64,000 nucleotides of DNA from Lepeophtheirus salmonis (GCF_016086655.4 NC_052140.2:11718001-11782000), one strand, 5' to 3'; shown: positions 1 to 10,608, numbered from the stretch's first letter. Notes: generated by a model from the letters alone, not told the origin. Numbers and translations: made by a program.

Positions 1-692
1 TAGGCCGATTTGTTTGATATATATAGATAAAACCTGCACCAGTTGGAAAAAAAAAAATAGAACCAAAGGACGAATTATTTGTAACAAATATTTGGAAAAG
101 ACACTCCGTGAGGGGTTGGTTCACAAGATTAGGAGGGAATTTGAGCCTTCTAAAGGTGATATTGAGTCAACAACAATGCCGACTTAAATCAAAGGTCCAA
201 GTGTATGTGGTTAGGATCATGCCTTCTCATGTCTTCCCCCAAGGCATCAGTGTCAAAATTAATGCTAAATTGGACTTGATAGAGACCAAGGTGAAGCCCT
301 GTGTAGAGATGTTTGCTAATGGGAGGCCTTGCATGAGGCAGCAGGACTTGGCTTCGCACCACACGTAAAAAAAAAGTATCATATGGTTGCGACTCTATCT
401 CATCAGACTTTTGGCCTCCAAGCTCGCCAGATCTGAATTTTAAAGGTTTATTTGTTTTTTTGTAAGGGCAGGATCTAAAAGACAAACCCAACTCTGCAGC
501 ACTAACGATGATGAACTTATCGGTCGGTTGAAGAAGGAATTCCAGTAATTCCTGTATTTGTCTCGTATAGATACTTTAGTTGATGGTGGGCTGATTTTAT
601 TGAATAAAATACAGCAAAACCCATCATCAAGATTTCAGATTCTGGTTTCATTTTTTAAATTTGATAACTGGTTGGAGAAAAAATTGAAGTAA
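1..692 (+). mobile_element. mariner-like element, family A, cut by window edge
   Basis: This is a decayed Tc1/mariner element. Its 5' untranslated arm (about 1-100) matches the arms at 24.9 and 62.3 kb, with shared phrases such as CTGCACCAGTTGGAAAA, and its 3' end matches the copy ending near 62.9 kb (AAAACCCATC... ending in a degenerate copy of the TIR, GATAACTGG). The first TIR lies outside the window. The middle holds a broken transposase. Boundaries at the 3' side are approximate because the terminal repeat is worn. Confidence 0.75.
108..600 (+). pseudogene. mariner-like transposase fragment (family A)
   Basis: This is a fragment of a Tc1/mariner DDE transposase, the enzyme that cuts and pastes the element in the nucleus. 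It starts inside the protein and is open to a stop at 366-368. It covers the middle of the catalytic domain: a stretch reading SHVFPQGISVKINAK, then NGRPCMRQQDLASHH, the block that normally holds the second catalytic aspartate (QQD is present). After the stop, in shifted frame, comes a worn WPPSSPDLN-like block near 412-440 (FWPPSSPDLNF), and then LKKEFQ near 520-545. The N-terminal DNA-binding domain is absent. Stops and shifts rule out function. The family is clear; the exact clade is not. Confidence 0.75.
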
Positions 693-1129
693 CAAAGAAA
701 TCCTTTTTGCGGCAAAGATAGCTTGTATTATCTTGATTCATCCATTCCTCTACATTTCTACTTTTCTTGTACTCTGTTCACTTCTTAAAATATAATAAAT
801 AAAAACTTTATCTAAAATGTATAATGAATCAAAATTATACACGTGTATATTTTTTAATTATGACTTGTGGAGTGCATCCCTTCTCATTAACTTGTAGGAA
901 TACTCATCATGCAATGTATCACGGCTTTTTCTTGCATCTACAGTATGCCCAAAATTGATGTTAGTATTAAAAATATCCGTTTTAGAGTAATTTTTTTTTT
1001 TTTTTTGGGTAGGAATAAAATGAAATTTGGATGATACGATCATTAGGCAATGTTGGATTTTTCTGATGCAACAATTTTCGATGATTGCATCATACATCAA
1101 CATCAAAGGGCTCAGAGAACACCACAGGA
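693..1129. other. no gene recognised; AT-rich filler
   Basis: Homopolymer-rich sequence with a T-run near 990-1006. No coding signal or repeat shared with the rest of the window was seen. Confidence 0.5.
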
Positions 1130-1480
1130 TGTTAGTTGAAATTCAATATCCGAAATGGTGAGAGAGCACTCTTTGGAGACCAGGGCCAAGACTGTTGGCA
1201 TGATTGAGGGTGGATCATGCTAGAGATGCTCCAAGGTTACAGATTCCTCTCATGATCATTGATAATTGTTGTCAGAAAAGGAAGGATGGACAAACCCTTG
1301 CAAATCAGATGGATCGAGGAAGGAAGAAAAAAATTACCAACGTTCCCAAACTGGTGATTTCAAAATCTTTGACCAAAAATTGGTAATCCACAATGAAACT
1401 GGCAGCAAGATTGACTTGAAGAGGGTTATCCAATATGCAAGTCATCTGTTCACAACTACCTGAGGCACTCTTTGAATATG
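1130..1480 (+). pseudogene. Tc1-type transposase, N-terminal DNA-binding part
   Basis: This is the helix-turn-helix part of a Tc1 (DD34E) transposase. About 1190-1386 reads KTVGMIEGG, then RLQIPLMII, DGQTLANQ, RGRKKKIT and KSLTKNW, which follows the usual order of first HTH, linker with a basic RGRKK segment, and second HTH. After the stop at 1384-1386 the frame continues with ARLT and LPEAL to about 1470. The final 70 bases are nearly the same as 15,755-15,820, where the catalytic part of the same family begins, so the two loci carry complementary pieces of one family. No terminal repeats were found. Internal stops show it is dead. Confidence 0.65.
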
Positions 1481-2092
1481 TACTTCTGCTTTAGTTCTAA
1501 GTTGCTGACCTGATAAATTATTTATCAAACCACTATGTTCATGAGCGGAATCACAGTCATTTGCTATTATACGTTGAAGTAATGAGAAACGTGTGTTAGT
1601 TACTTTAATTTTGAATATACAAAAACTGATTTTATTAATTGGTTTTTATAATTTGAAATTTGTAAAAAACTTTGAACACAAATAACTTCACAGATAACAA
1701 TGCTAGAGGGCTGAAATTCCTGATATCTAATCCTGTGTCAAACAAAAACTTAAAATTAGTGCAATTTGTTGAAATCAGTAAATAAAAACAGGATTATGAC
1801 GGAAAAACCAACATTTTAAAGACCCTTATGGAATCACAAAAAAATAATTAAATAAGAAAAATTAAATTTTGCATCTTATTGTATAAAATAGCTATCCCTT
1901 CTAAATTTCTCATTGAAAGGTTATTGAAAGAGGGACAACAAAATTAAGTACCGAAAATTGGTTTATTGAGTATCTGAACGTCATTTATCTGGTATGATTT
2001 TTAATAATAATTAATAAAATTACGAAACACTAATAAAACTTTTCTGATTTATAAAACTTGTTTGATAGTGTTGTGGAAAAAGTAAGTTATAG
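1481..2092. other. no gene recognised
   Basis: AT-rich sequence between the Tc1 fragment and the tRNA-like segment. No open frame with protein-like content and no shared repeat was seen. Confidence 0.5.
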
Positions 2093-2178
2093 AATCGGTG
2101 TAGCTCAAAGACAGCGCGATCCAGAGGATTATTCTCTTGTACTCAATGTGCGTAGGTTCGTACCCGAGTCATTCCTGG
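2093..2178 (+). other. tRNA-like segment (tRNA relic or SINE head)
   Basis: The stretch has GGTGTAGCTCAAAGACAGCG at 2097 onward, resembling the D-arm/A box of a tRNA (TRGCNNAGYNGG), and GGTTCGTACCC at 2155-2165, resembling the T-arm/B box. The spacing of about 45 bases suits a pol III internal promoter. I could not fold a convincing acceptor stem, and no CCA or terminator T-run follows directly, so it is either a decayed tRNA gene or the head of a tRNA-derived SINE. Confidence 0.4.
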
Positions 2179-2200
2179 AGATACCAATTTACTCTATATA

Positions 2201-2903
2201 CCGGTAGTTGCATAAATACACGGACAACTTGTGGCACATAATTAAATGTGTAATAAAATTCGTATAACGTATTTTTTTTTGGAGAATAAAATAATAGAGA
2301 ATTTATTCTGGTATAAAATTTACTATAATCACTGAATATAACCGCCATCAGCTGCTATGACACCCTCCAAGCACCCGCGGAAGGGCTTGCACACATTGAT
2401 GATGTAATGGTCTTCCATGGCTGCCCATTGCTCATTGACACTGGCTTTCAATGAGTCCAAATTCGGGTAGCACAGGTCTTCTTCTCAATTTGCCACCACA
2501 CACTGTAGTCAAAGGGATTCAAATCAGGTGATTGAGGTGGCCAAATGTTTTTGTTCCAAAATTGCATGTTGGCAGCGAGCCAATCCGGAGTCATTCCAGA
2601 GGTATTGACAGGTGTCCCATCCTGCTGGAAGATAAAGGGATCCCCATTAGAGATTTTGAGGGCCTATGGAAGAGCCTTGTCCTTCAAAATCTCCAAGTAG
2701 ACAGACCTACCGGCGCGGAGGAGAGTGGCAACCATATGACGTTTGGCCTCGTCATTCATCGTAAACGACTTTGTTTGATGCAGGTAAGAAAAACAAAACC
2801 AAAAGGTTTACCGAGTTACTTGTGCTGTAATTTTTATTTCTGTTCACGGAACCTCGACATAAAAGTGCTTAAAAATTAGTCCGCGTATTTATTCAACTAC
2901 CGG
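2201..2903 (-). mobile_element. internally deleted mariner with both TIRs and TA sites
   Basis: Both ends are visible. The left end starts CCGGTAGTTGCATAAATACA at 2201 and the right end is its inverse, closing ...ATTCAACTACCGG at 2903, with about 25 of 28 positions paired. Each end is flanked by TA (2199-2200 and 2904-2905), the standard Tc1/mariner target duplication. The 703-bp body carries only the C-terminal half of a transposase on the minus strand, so this is a non-autonomous deletion derivative. Confidence 0.85.
2329..2775 (-). pseudogene. mariner-like transposase, C-terminal half
   Basis: Read on the minus strand from about 2775, the fragment gives NDEAKRHMVATLLRAG, then DPFIFQQDGTPVNTSG (second catalytic aspartate in QQDG), then WPPQSPDLNPFDYSVWWQIE (third catalytic aspartate in SPDLNP or FDY). 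A frameshift near 2460 moves the reading to PNLDSLKASVNEQWAAMED, then VCKPFRGCLEGVIAADGGY, stopping at 2329-2331. This is the ordinary C-terminus of the family. There is one internal stop near 2667. The N-terminal DNA-binding half and first aspartate were lost by deletion; the remaining 130 bases up to the TIR look like 5' untranslated sequence. Confidence 0.85.
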
Positions 2904-3263
2904 TATATGTGTTTCACATAAAAATCCTAGTTTAGATGGAGTAAATATGAAACTATAATGTTTACTTGCTCTAAATCAGTGCAACTCCATCTTACCAATT
3001 AAAAAAAACATTAAAAATATATAAAAACTAAAACGTTGAATCATTACAAAAACATTTAAAACTTTTTTGATAATTAAAGTTTGTTTTCTTGCCCATTGAA
3101 AAAAAAAAAAAAAAAAAATTAGATTCTTTTTTCTGTTTCAAAGGAAACGGTACGAATATATTTTATTGTAGGACACTACAGAGTGCGACAGGGAAATTTT
3201 CGTCAATCAAGAAGCAAAACAAAAACTTTGTTAGCTTTTTATTAGAAAAGTATAAAAAAATGT

Positions 3264-3630
3264 TTGGAAAAAAGTTTTAGCAATCAATCTTGGCAAGAGT
3301 TATTCAATATGGTCGCCTCCAGCCTCTATCACAACCTCCACATGATGTCAGAACTTGGTGCAAGTTACCAGAATGTAATCGGCGGGCATGTTGGACCATT
3401 GCTAACAGTGTTTTGCCTCCAAGCTACTCAGACCTCAACGCTAAGGACTTCTTTGTATGGGTGCAGTTGAGCTACACACCAATATATCCTCTTGCATCAC
3501 AAAATCTAAGATGCTATCCATAATCGGGAAAGGATTTTAGAATCTACCAAAGGAGACTGTCATCAAGACCTGCTCTCGTTTCTGAGGTGAAGTCGAGGCT
3601 GTGACACCAAATCTTTTTATTCAGCTTTCG
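3264..3630 (+). pseudogene. mariner-like transposase, C-terminal fragment
   Basis: The plus strand near 3400-3470 reads LPPSYSDLNAKDFFVWVQL, a worn version of the WPPSSPDLNPLDFFVWG block that carries the last catalytic aspartate. About 3555-3620 reads VIKTCSRF, a stop, GEVEAV, the usual final helix. The reading changes frame at least once and contains stops. No TIRs were recognised. It belongs to the same broad group as families A and F but cannot be placed further. The upstream frame at 3089-3280 is low-complexity lysine and is not part of it. Confidence 0.6.
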
Positions 3631-3639
3631 TTTGGCATT

Positions 3640-4014
3640 AAAATTGCTAAAATCGGATAAATACTTTACGAGAAAATCCATTTAAAAAGAAACAAAACAA
3701 CATGATTGTTGTTAAATAGTGGTTGCATTTTTTGTTTTTTTTATTTTTAGTGCTGAATAAATAATGTTTAAAAATGGCAAGGGATCTACAATGCATCAAA
3801 TATATACAAACATATATATCTATTTCCAATATAAAATAATTAATCAGTAGAGACTCATTCATATACCATATACGAGTACATATCCTGTACATACTATTGT
3901 TTAATATTATCTCATCTATCATTTAATTTCCTTTTCTTTGTCTTTTTCTATATATCCTACTTAGTGCATAGACATCGATAATAATACATACTATTATCCT
4001 CTGGTATGTTCAAA
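3640..4014. other. no gene recognised
   Basis: Very AT-rich sequence with short ATATA stretches. The minus-strand open frame here is made of low-complexity residues and shows no family features. Confidence 0.5.
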
Positions 4015-4239
4015 TAACAAAACGGAAAATTGCCGTGGTCACCCTGATAATTTGAAGAATGTTTGGGAAAAGAGCAGTTTAGCTGTCATGACGTTTCCTT
4101 GAATTAGGTGCTACCAGCCAAGAGACGAAGAAATTAAGCTCAAACCCCACTCCTTATCTTTCAAAGGTATGGTTAGGAATTCCAGAATTCTAGTGATAGA
4201 GATCCTCAATTCTACTCCGAGTCCAATGAGGACTTCATC
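4015..4239 (+). repeat. R1 repeat, copy 1, left part
   Basis: This is the 5' part of the dispersed repeat R1. It begins near the phrase AACGGAAAATTGCC...GGTCACCCTGATAATTTG and includes AGCTGTCATGACGTTTCC and TCAATTCTACTCCGAGTCCA, phrases repeated at more than ten other places in the window. It is broken at 4240 by a hAT-type insertion and resumes at 4678. Confidence 0.75.
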
Positions 4240-4677
4240 CAGGGATGAGCAACATCCATGATAAAGAAGACCATTTTTTTAGCACTGTCATTAATGGGCC
4301 ACATGAACACGCACCTCAAATAAATTGATAAGGCAGACGCTACAAATAATTCTCAATAAGAACGCATAATATGTGAATTAATTGTCGATTCCACTTATAT
4401 ACAACTATTTTTGGCATATAAATGCATTTTTAGAATGTTCTTAGTAAGCATCAAAGACAAAAAACATTTGCGTAAAGAAAGTGCACAAGGGAATTTTAAT
4501 TCTTTCATATTAAAAAGTTTTTTTTTGAAACTTAGTCCAAAGAGCTCACAATGAGCATCAATTGAAGAAACTTATCCTCCGTGTTTCTCTCTTTGGACTT
4601 TATGTATTTCATGTACAACCCGCACTGAGTGAGGTCAAGGGTCATGTGGGGCCCGGGCCGCCAGTTCCGCATCCCTG
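4240..4677. mobile_element. hAT-type MITE inserted in R1
   Basis: The insert begins CAGGGATGAGCAAC and ends GTTCCGCATCCCTG, an inverted pair typical of hAT ends, and its inner right flank is the GC-rich run GGGGCCCGGGCCGCC. R1 sequence is interrupted exactly here: GAGGACTT before and ACTTAGAGTTAAACC after, where uninterrupted R1 copies read GGACTTACACTTATAACTC. The 8-bp target duplication is worn (ACTTCATC against ACTTAGAG). There is no transposase, so it is non-autonomous. Confidence 0.65.
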
Positions 4678-4850
4678 ACTTAGAGTTAAACCTCATTAAT
4701 GGTAATATGCGTCATTTTGAGCAAACACATTCGTGATTACACTTTATAGTTTATACGTATACTATATGTTCTCTCCTTAAGAATGAAAGCATAATGACAA
4801 TAGCTTTAGAAAAAAATAACAAGATATATTCATACATATATTACCCACTT
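4678..4850 (+). repeat. R1 repeat, copy 1, right part
   Basis: R1 continues after the hAT insert: CCTCATTAATGGT, then GTGATTACACTTTATA, TGTTCTCTCCTTAAGAATG and AATGACAATAGCTTTAGAAA, in the same order as uninterrupted copies at 39.6 and 32.3 kb. Confidence 0.7.
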
Positions 4851-4964
4851 TGATACTAAGGATTTGAGGCAGAGTTATTAGGACCTGTGATGGGTAAAAT
4901 TTTCTGTAGGAACTGAAAATAAACTTTCTTATTCTGAAATTAAAAAAAAAAAAAAAAGATTTTG

Positions 4965-5290
4965 GAGAAGGGTAGCTAAGCTGTCATGACGTTTCATTAA
5001 ATTAGATGCAGGGCTGCTATGAAATGAAGAAAATTAAGAGTGACCCCACATCTAAAGACATATTAGTTGGAATTACTCCGATGATGATCCCCAATTCTAT
5101 TTGGAGCCAAACAATAGCTTACACTCATGACTCCCGAGGACCGAACCCTCATCGTTACTCTTCGTTGTTAATGAGCACAGGGTCTAGATTTTACATTATA
5201 CTTAGTTCTTCTCAAGAATTAAATAATAATAACGACAGCTTTGGAAAATAAAATATCTTGTTCAGATTACCAATGAAGGAAAGCCCTTCC
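4965..5290 (+). repeat. R1 repeat, copy 2
   Basis: The order is GAAGGGTAGCTAAGCTGTCATGACG, GGAATTACTCCGATGATGAT, CACTCATGACTCCCGAGGA and AAGAATTAAATAATAATAAC. The 81-residue open frame at 5006-5251 is a chance reading of the repeat. Confidence 0.75.
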
Positions 5291-5334
5291 CACTTTCTGG
5301 GATATATTTTACACGCCTCTATCAAGATAATATA

Positions 5335-5490
5335 TACACTATTATGTTTATAAAACAGACGGAAAATTAAATTGGTCACACGGATAATTTGAAGAAGAGC
5401 AGAATAGCTGTCATGACGTTTACTTAAATTAGCTGCAAACAGCTAAGAGTTGAACGAAATAAATAAAACCCCCACTCCATATTAAGTAAT
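5335..5490 (+). repeat. R1 repeat, copy 3, 5' part only
   Basis: It holds ACGGAAAATTAAATTGGTCAC, GATAATTTGAAGA and AGCTGTCATGACGTTTACTT, then stops near the edge of a mariner fragment, which probably broke it. Confidence 0.65.
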
Positions 5491-5830
5491 GATATATAGG
5501 CAGGCATTGGAAAAAACTGTCCTCGAGCCAATGTTGTGTTGTCTTGTCCATGTGCCCCGGGGCGAAGTCCTGCTGCAACACATAGTTTCCATCTGGGTAG
5601 TTTGAATTCACCCTGGACAAACCACGTCCTTAAGGACGTCCTGGTAATCATTGGCCCCGATTTTCAGGTCTTGCAGGAACCAATACGGGAGTATTCTCTT
5701 CTCTGGCATCGTTGCAGAGGCTGGGAACTTAGTCTGGTTGACCGGCGGAACCTTGTCGACCGCATATGCGAAGTAGTGTGTGCAGAAAATCTTTTAGATA
5801 AGATGATTAAGCCTAAAGTTTTAAAATAAA
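5430..5830 (-). pseudogene. mariner-like transposase fragment
   Basis: On the minus strand the reading passes through HTTSHMRST, KRILPYWFLQDL, then NSNYPDGNYVLQQDFAPGHM, DKTTQHWLEDSF. The last part is the catalytic block around the second aspartate (YVxQQDxAPxHxxKxTQxWL). It continues at least to about 5500. Several frames are needed, so it is dead. No TIR is visible on either side; the fragment sits directly against an R1 copy and may have inserted into it. Clade not assigned. Confidence 0.65.
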
Positions 5831-5839
5831 GTGACCAAA

Positions 5840-6204
5840 CGCACCCGTTAGCTTGAGTAGATTCCTTGTAGTATTCATTTCTTTTTTTATAGGTTAGATG
5901 TCCCTTTTTATGATATCCCAATGACGTCATTTTATCACTTTTTGTTGTTTTCAGTCATTACGTATCAATATTATTTTGTTTCCTTCGCTCTAAAATGCGC
6001 TTTGTCGATTTTTTAAAAAGAGTTAATACGTGGATGATACGTATTACTCTAGATAATAAAGATTGTAATTTACTAATAACTTTTGGGGCCACTTGCTCGA
6101 AATCACTAGCTCCCCTAAAACTATTCGAGAGTTTGTGGTTTGGATGGCTGCCTACCCAATTTGTGACTCCGCTCCCTGCTTAATTTCATGTAGTATATAC
6201 TTCA
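5840..6204. other. no gene recognised
   Basis: AT-rich sequence with no shared repeat or convincing reading frame. Confidence 0.4.
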
Positions 6205-6545
6205 GGGAGGTGCAGTCTCTGAAAATATGCGATACTGCTTTTTTTTCTTCATTACATTCCTTTCAGATTTCCCTCTTGTACGTGAAAAAGACTCGAGACG
6301 AGATACGATATTTAAAGTAAATCAGCTTTGGTATAAGAATTGGATCCCAAACTCCCTTGAAGAAGTCCTACTATATTTTAAGATCAATTGTATGCACCTG
6401 AAATTATGCAGTACTCCATTTTATTTCTTCATTACATTCCTTGAAAATTGACCGCTCGTCTATTTCAAGTACATCTGCTTTAATAAGAGTATAAGATCCA
6501 AAACTCGGTGGATGAAATCCACTTCTCATTTTTGATCAATTGTAT
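6205..6545. repeat. imperfect tandem duplication, about 185 bp unit
   Basis: Two units share ordered phrases: TTTCTTCATTACATTCCTT, AGTAAATCAGCTTTGGTATAAG / AGTACATCTGCTTTAATAAGAG, GATCCCAAACTC / GATCCAAAACTC, and TTTTAAGATCAATTGTATG / TTTTTGATCAATTGTATG. The units begin near 6205 and 6390. The minus reading has no firm match, so I treat it as non-coding repeat. Confidence 0.6.
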
Positions 6546-7439
6546 GTTTTTTTCTGAGTGCATCAAAACTGAAGGAGTGAGGGTGCTGATCTTGTGGTTT
6601 TGATATACTGGAATTAGAAGAAAATCACGGTTTTTCCTTTTAGACCCACACAAGATGGGAGTAGGCACGACGAAGCAAATACTTTTAATTATGAAAAATG
6701 GGCAAAGGAAAGATAGAAAGGTGGTGAAAAAGCATTTAAGAGTATACCTCATGCCGAATAAAATAAAAGAATATATTCCTTTCCTGGGAAAGTCAATGAA
6801 TATATGCATTGGGAATGAATGAAAATTTTGTAAGAAGATTCAACAACATCCCTTTGAGGAAGTGGAAACAGTTATACTGTTTCTAATTATAAGTTTTGTT
6901 TTACTTGTTTTTTGTTGACTATAATGTTGTTTAAAAAAAATAATTTTTATTAATTTAAATATGAAAATGTGAATTTGGGAAAAAAGGATAAAAAACAACG
7001 AGAACATAAGACTCTTTTATTCCAGTATTTATCTATTACTAAATTTTGTGTCACTTTCTCAAGTTGCCTCTAAATTTTGTATGTAAGCACTCAAATCTGA
7101 TTGTAGATTGAAGCAGGTATTTATTACATATATTTTGTTTAATAAAAAAACCCCTTAATTCTGAGAACAACCCAAATGTAATTAAATCCTCATTACCACG
7201 TATTTTCAATATAATTAGGTCAACCACCAGTTTTGTTCATTACTTGGTAAATCAAAGAAATGATTAATATTTTCTGATGGGATTAAATTCTAGAATAGAT
7301 AATTCCCAACCAGGGATATACAAAGCACAAAAGCTCCACGAGGTTGTCAAAGTCATGAAAAATTGTTTAAAAAATATGTTTTCTCTCGAACCAGTTGTCA
7401 GATTTATAAAAATACAGCCAGATTATGAAAGCTTGATGG
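6546..7439. other. no gene recognised
   Basis: AT-rich sequence with no protein-like frame and no clear repeat. Confidence 0.45.
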
Positions 7440-9030
7440 ATTTTGATTAATTTAATTTAATAAAATAACTTCCAACCTCAATTACAATCTCTATGAGAGG
7501 CCAAAAGCAGGAGCATGTCTTCAACACTTGGCCCCTTGGCAAACCCTAGAATTCCTTTTTGACCCGACTGATAAGTTCCTCTCTAGTGTTGAAAAGGGTT
7601 TGTTTGCCAAGATTTTTGTGGTATGTCGGAGAAAAGCTAGCTTGAGGAGTCCCTCAAAGGGGCAAATGATAAATGCCAACTATTTTGTTTTCAGTGTCTA
7701 CATGGACCATCAGGACTTCCATCTTCCATCTAAAATTACTTCCATTTCTTCCTGAGGAAGTTGGCTGAGCAGGGAGGTTCTACCTCAAAGCCACAAGCCA
7801 TTCAAGCGGCTTTTAAACTCTTGTAGGTTATAGATTACTTCAACAACCCTTCCATCCACACCTGGGCCAAACCTAACTTGGCAAGTCAAACAAAAATACT
7901 TTTGATTACCCTATTCCTTTCGACAGACCCAAACACCTCTCAGACAAATCTTCCAAGGTTCTCCAGATTTGCTTTAAATGCAAACAGGAGGCTGGAAAAA
8001 GGATCAAAGATGCCGGCCATCTGATAGAAAGGTCTTCTAACACTCTCACAAAAACGTCACTGAAAGGAAAATGCCAACTTATCAATGCTGGACTGAGTGA
8101 CCTCAGTCCATCTGGTTATGGTGATTTTGGCCTGCCAAACGTTTCCAAACTTCCATTCCACATTCAGATGGGCGAAGCTTACTTCAAAATAACTCAAGCA
8201 AGATCTCTTCTCAAACTTTCCTCTCTACTCAGGAGTCTGTCAATCTGTCAGGTCACCATACCCTCCAGGTTGTCAAATATTTGGAGGAAAATCTCGGTAA
8301 ACTTTTCGTTGAGCTAAAAGTTCAGAGGATCTTGACAGAGAGGAGTTAAATTCCAGGAGTTTTTGCAATGGACATAGCTGGAGTTTGCGAAAGAAAAGAA
8401 TGATGGATCTACCGAGCTTGACAAAAGGCTTGTTCCATTCTGCTAGAATGTAAAGAGATTCATTCAGTTAATGTCAGTAGTAGGAACATTACTCGAGACT
8501 GTGACATCAAGCTGGGACTAGATCTAGGGAAATTTTCTTCAAGGTTTGCCTTAATGTGATACAGAAAGAAAATTCTCCAGCCAGCCCATCTAGGGCTGCA
8601 ATAACTCTGGAGTGAAGCGTTAATTATTCCTTGAGATGCTCCCAAATGTCCTAGAAACTTACGAAAACGTCCGTATCTTTGTTTCCGCCTTAAGCCTCTC
8701 TTCCTTGAACTTCATTCCCTCGATGGACTGGAAGATGTGCAATATGGTATTTATACTTCAGTCCTGTAGTTCTAAGCATCCTTCCTATGTCTGTGAGGCT
8801 TTCAATACTTTCAAAAATACCCAACATCCAAGGAATATTGGTAGTATCAAGGAGCTTGCAAAGAAGTTCAATGAGAGAGATTCTATCCTACCTAAAGTCT
8901 ATATTCGGAGTTTTGGGAGAGCCTACACACAGATTGAAATAGATATCACTCTGAAAATCCACATGATCTTGATCATGTCGGCGAGTTTGTGGGTCATCTC
9001 ATCATTCATTCACTCACATCCTTAGTATAG
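7440..9030 (+). pseudogene. relic of an unnamed mobile-element protein
   Basis: The block is visibly less AT-rich than its surroundings and reads as protein in pieces across all three plus frames. Recognisable runs are KGKCQLINAGLSDLSPSGYG near 8060-8120, HTLQVVKYLEENLGKLFVEL near 8260-8320, DCDIKLGLDLGKFSSRF near 8500-8550, SLNFIPSMDWKMCNM near 8710-8755, and IEIDITLKIHMIL then HVGEFVGHLI near 8935-9005. The I-K-(I/L)-G-L-D core followed much later by a (V/I)TxKxH...H(I/V)xEF block recalls a large uncharacterised repeat protein that I associate with Hydra and copepod assemblies, but I cannot name the family. Stops and shifts throughout. No ends were found; a piggyBac starts 65 bases downstream. 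Confidence 0.5.
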
Positions 9031-9137
9031 TGAAGAGAGAGGAAGGCCACTTGGAATACTTGGATAGGGTTCTCAAAACAATCGTTATGTTTAACCCTTG
9101 GGTTGTCTTCATTTTCTGTATACACCTTTTGCCCTTT

Positions 9138-9152
9138 GGGTCAAAATGACCC
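9138..9152. repeat. piggyBac subterminal palindrome, left copy
   Basis: GGGTCAAAATGACCC, 28 bp inside the left TIR. Two further copies lie at 10,609 and 10,789. Such repeats near the ends are candidate transposase binding sites; that role is inferred. Confidence 0.8.
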
Positions 9153-9420
9153 GTCTATACTTTGTTATAAAATTATTGGACTTTTTTTAATATTTTAGCC
9201 ACTACAATTCAGTTTGCCAGAAGAACTACTTTTTAATTCACAAAAAATCATCATTGAATGACTGCTTTTACCCTGCCCAAAATCAACTTTATAGCTAAAA
9301 TAATAATTAAAAAAATATGGGAAAACATTTTTTTTCTATATTTGTTTCAATTTTCCTCTAAATAATTATAAATACTTACAAAACAATGACAAAATAATAG
9401 AAATAGTAAAATTAATTCAT

Positions 9421-10404
9421 CTATTGAGCACATGATGAACAGTATGATAAGGAACAGCCTTTGCATATGTATTTATTGCATTTAAAACATGTATTATTCG
9501 TCTTATTGTCCTTCTCTTTAGGGCAAAACTGGCATCTTTTTTTCTTTTTTGCTTTAAAAGTAGAAGTTAAGGCTTGATCATCAGGTCGATCCGTAAGTCC
9601 AGCACTCTGAAAAGCTTTCACAATCTGAGCTGAGGCCTCTGTTCGGGGGACCTTTTTCCTTCTTTCAATGAGTGGAGCTACAAGTGCCTTTCCTAGCTGT
9701 TCCAGGAACACTCTTCTCTTGTGGCTCTTGTGAGACATCCAGGTCGGATTGATCTCTCTCCAAATTATAAAGGCATTGTAAGAGGAAACGTCAATGATAT
9801 TGTGAAAGATAGCCAGGGGCAGTCATCCTTCTGCACTTGTATGCTCCAATTACCAGGTCTAGATTGTCCGCACCTCCTTTGTTTCGATTGTAGTCCATGA
9901 TTATGATTGGCTTTCTTCGTCACGATCACTAATGCTCCCGTCTCTGTGCAGTGTGCTTAGAAGAACTACATTTTTGTTTTTCTTAGGTAAATAAGAAACT
10001 AAAGTGGTAGTGGGTGTGAAGGCAAATTTTGATGAGAAGACTTCTCTCTCTTTTGATGCAAGCAGTGCGGGTGGGAGCTCAGGCTTGTTTTTACGAACCG
10101 TACCAACCATGGTAATCTTCCTCTTCAGGAGCTGTTGTCCGAGTTGATAAGAGGTAAAAAAATTATCACAAGTCACATTGTGACCCCTCAGTCCCTCGGT
10201 CAGATCAAGTACAATACTCATCCCTTGGTTTTTCTCTGGGTGTCCATCGGCCAACTTTCCTGTATATACCTGGATTTTCCAAGCATAACTTGATTTGGCA
10301 TCGCAAGCCACCCTCCTCCAGCCGTCCTCTCCTTCCAGTTCGGAATCAGAGTTTTCCTCAAGAATGAGATCGAAAGCTTCTTCAGAAATATCACGCACAC
10401 TCAT
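9421..10404 (-). pseudogene. piggyBac (DDE_Tnp_1_7) transposase, deleted and frameshifted
   Basis: The start is ATG at 10,404, with an acidic N-terminus rich in D and E. After about 27 residues it jumps to WRRVACDAKSSYAWKIQVY, so roughly 200 residues holding the first catalytic aspartate are missing. VTCDNFFTSYQLGQQLLKR keeps the second aspartate. Past a frameshift near 9900 comes MDYNRNKGGADNLD, with the third aspartate, then after another near 9825 comes YNAFIIWREINPTWM. The C-terminus (9421-9738) has the Cys-rich finger CQFC...CFKCNKYICKGC...CSSC. Intact catalytic motifs next to few lesions suggest a fairly young copy. The wording resembles fish PGBD4-like proteins as I remember them. Confidence 0.92.
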
Positions 10405-10608
10405 ATTGAAAAAATGTAAATGCAGTGAATTCTAAAAAACCAACCACCTTTATACCCCCTTGAAATGCACAGACAAAGAACAAATATTGCATTGTCAGTA
10501 TGCTATTACGCATAAGAAATTGCGTATTAGAGAGACTAATCAAACAAAGAAACCTTTTTTATTACGCAACTATTTTTGTAAGTTTCAATTCTGTTAAAAT
10601 TTTATCAT

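Noticed and set aside
189..491. 100-residue minus-strand frame opposite the first mariner
   Set aside because: It is the antisense of the transposase pseudogene; the plus strand carries the family motifs.
3089..3280. Lysine-rich plus-strand frame
   Set aside because: It is a translation of an A-homopolymer run and its surroundings.
6480..6809. 109-residue minus-strand frame as a gene
   Set aside because: It begins in a tandem duplicate and is F/I/S-rich without family features.
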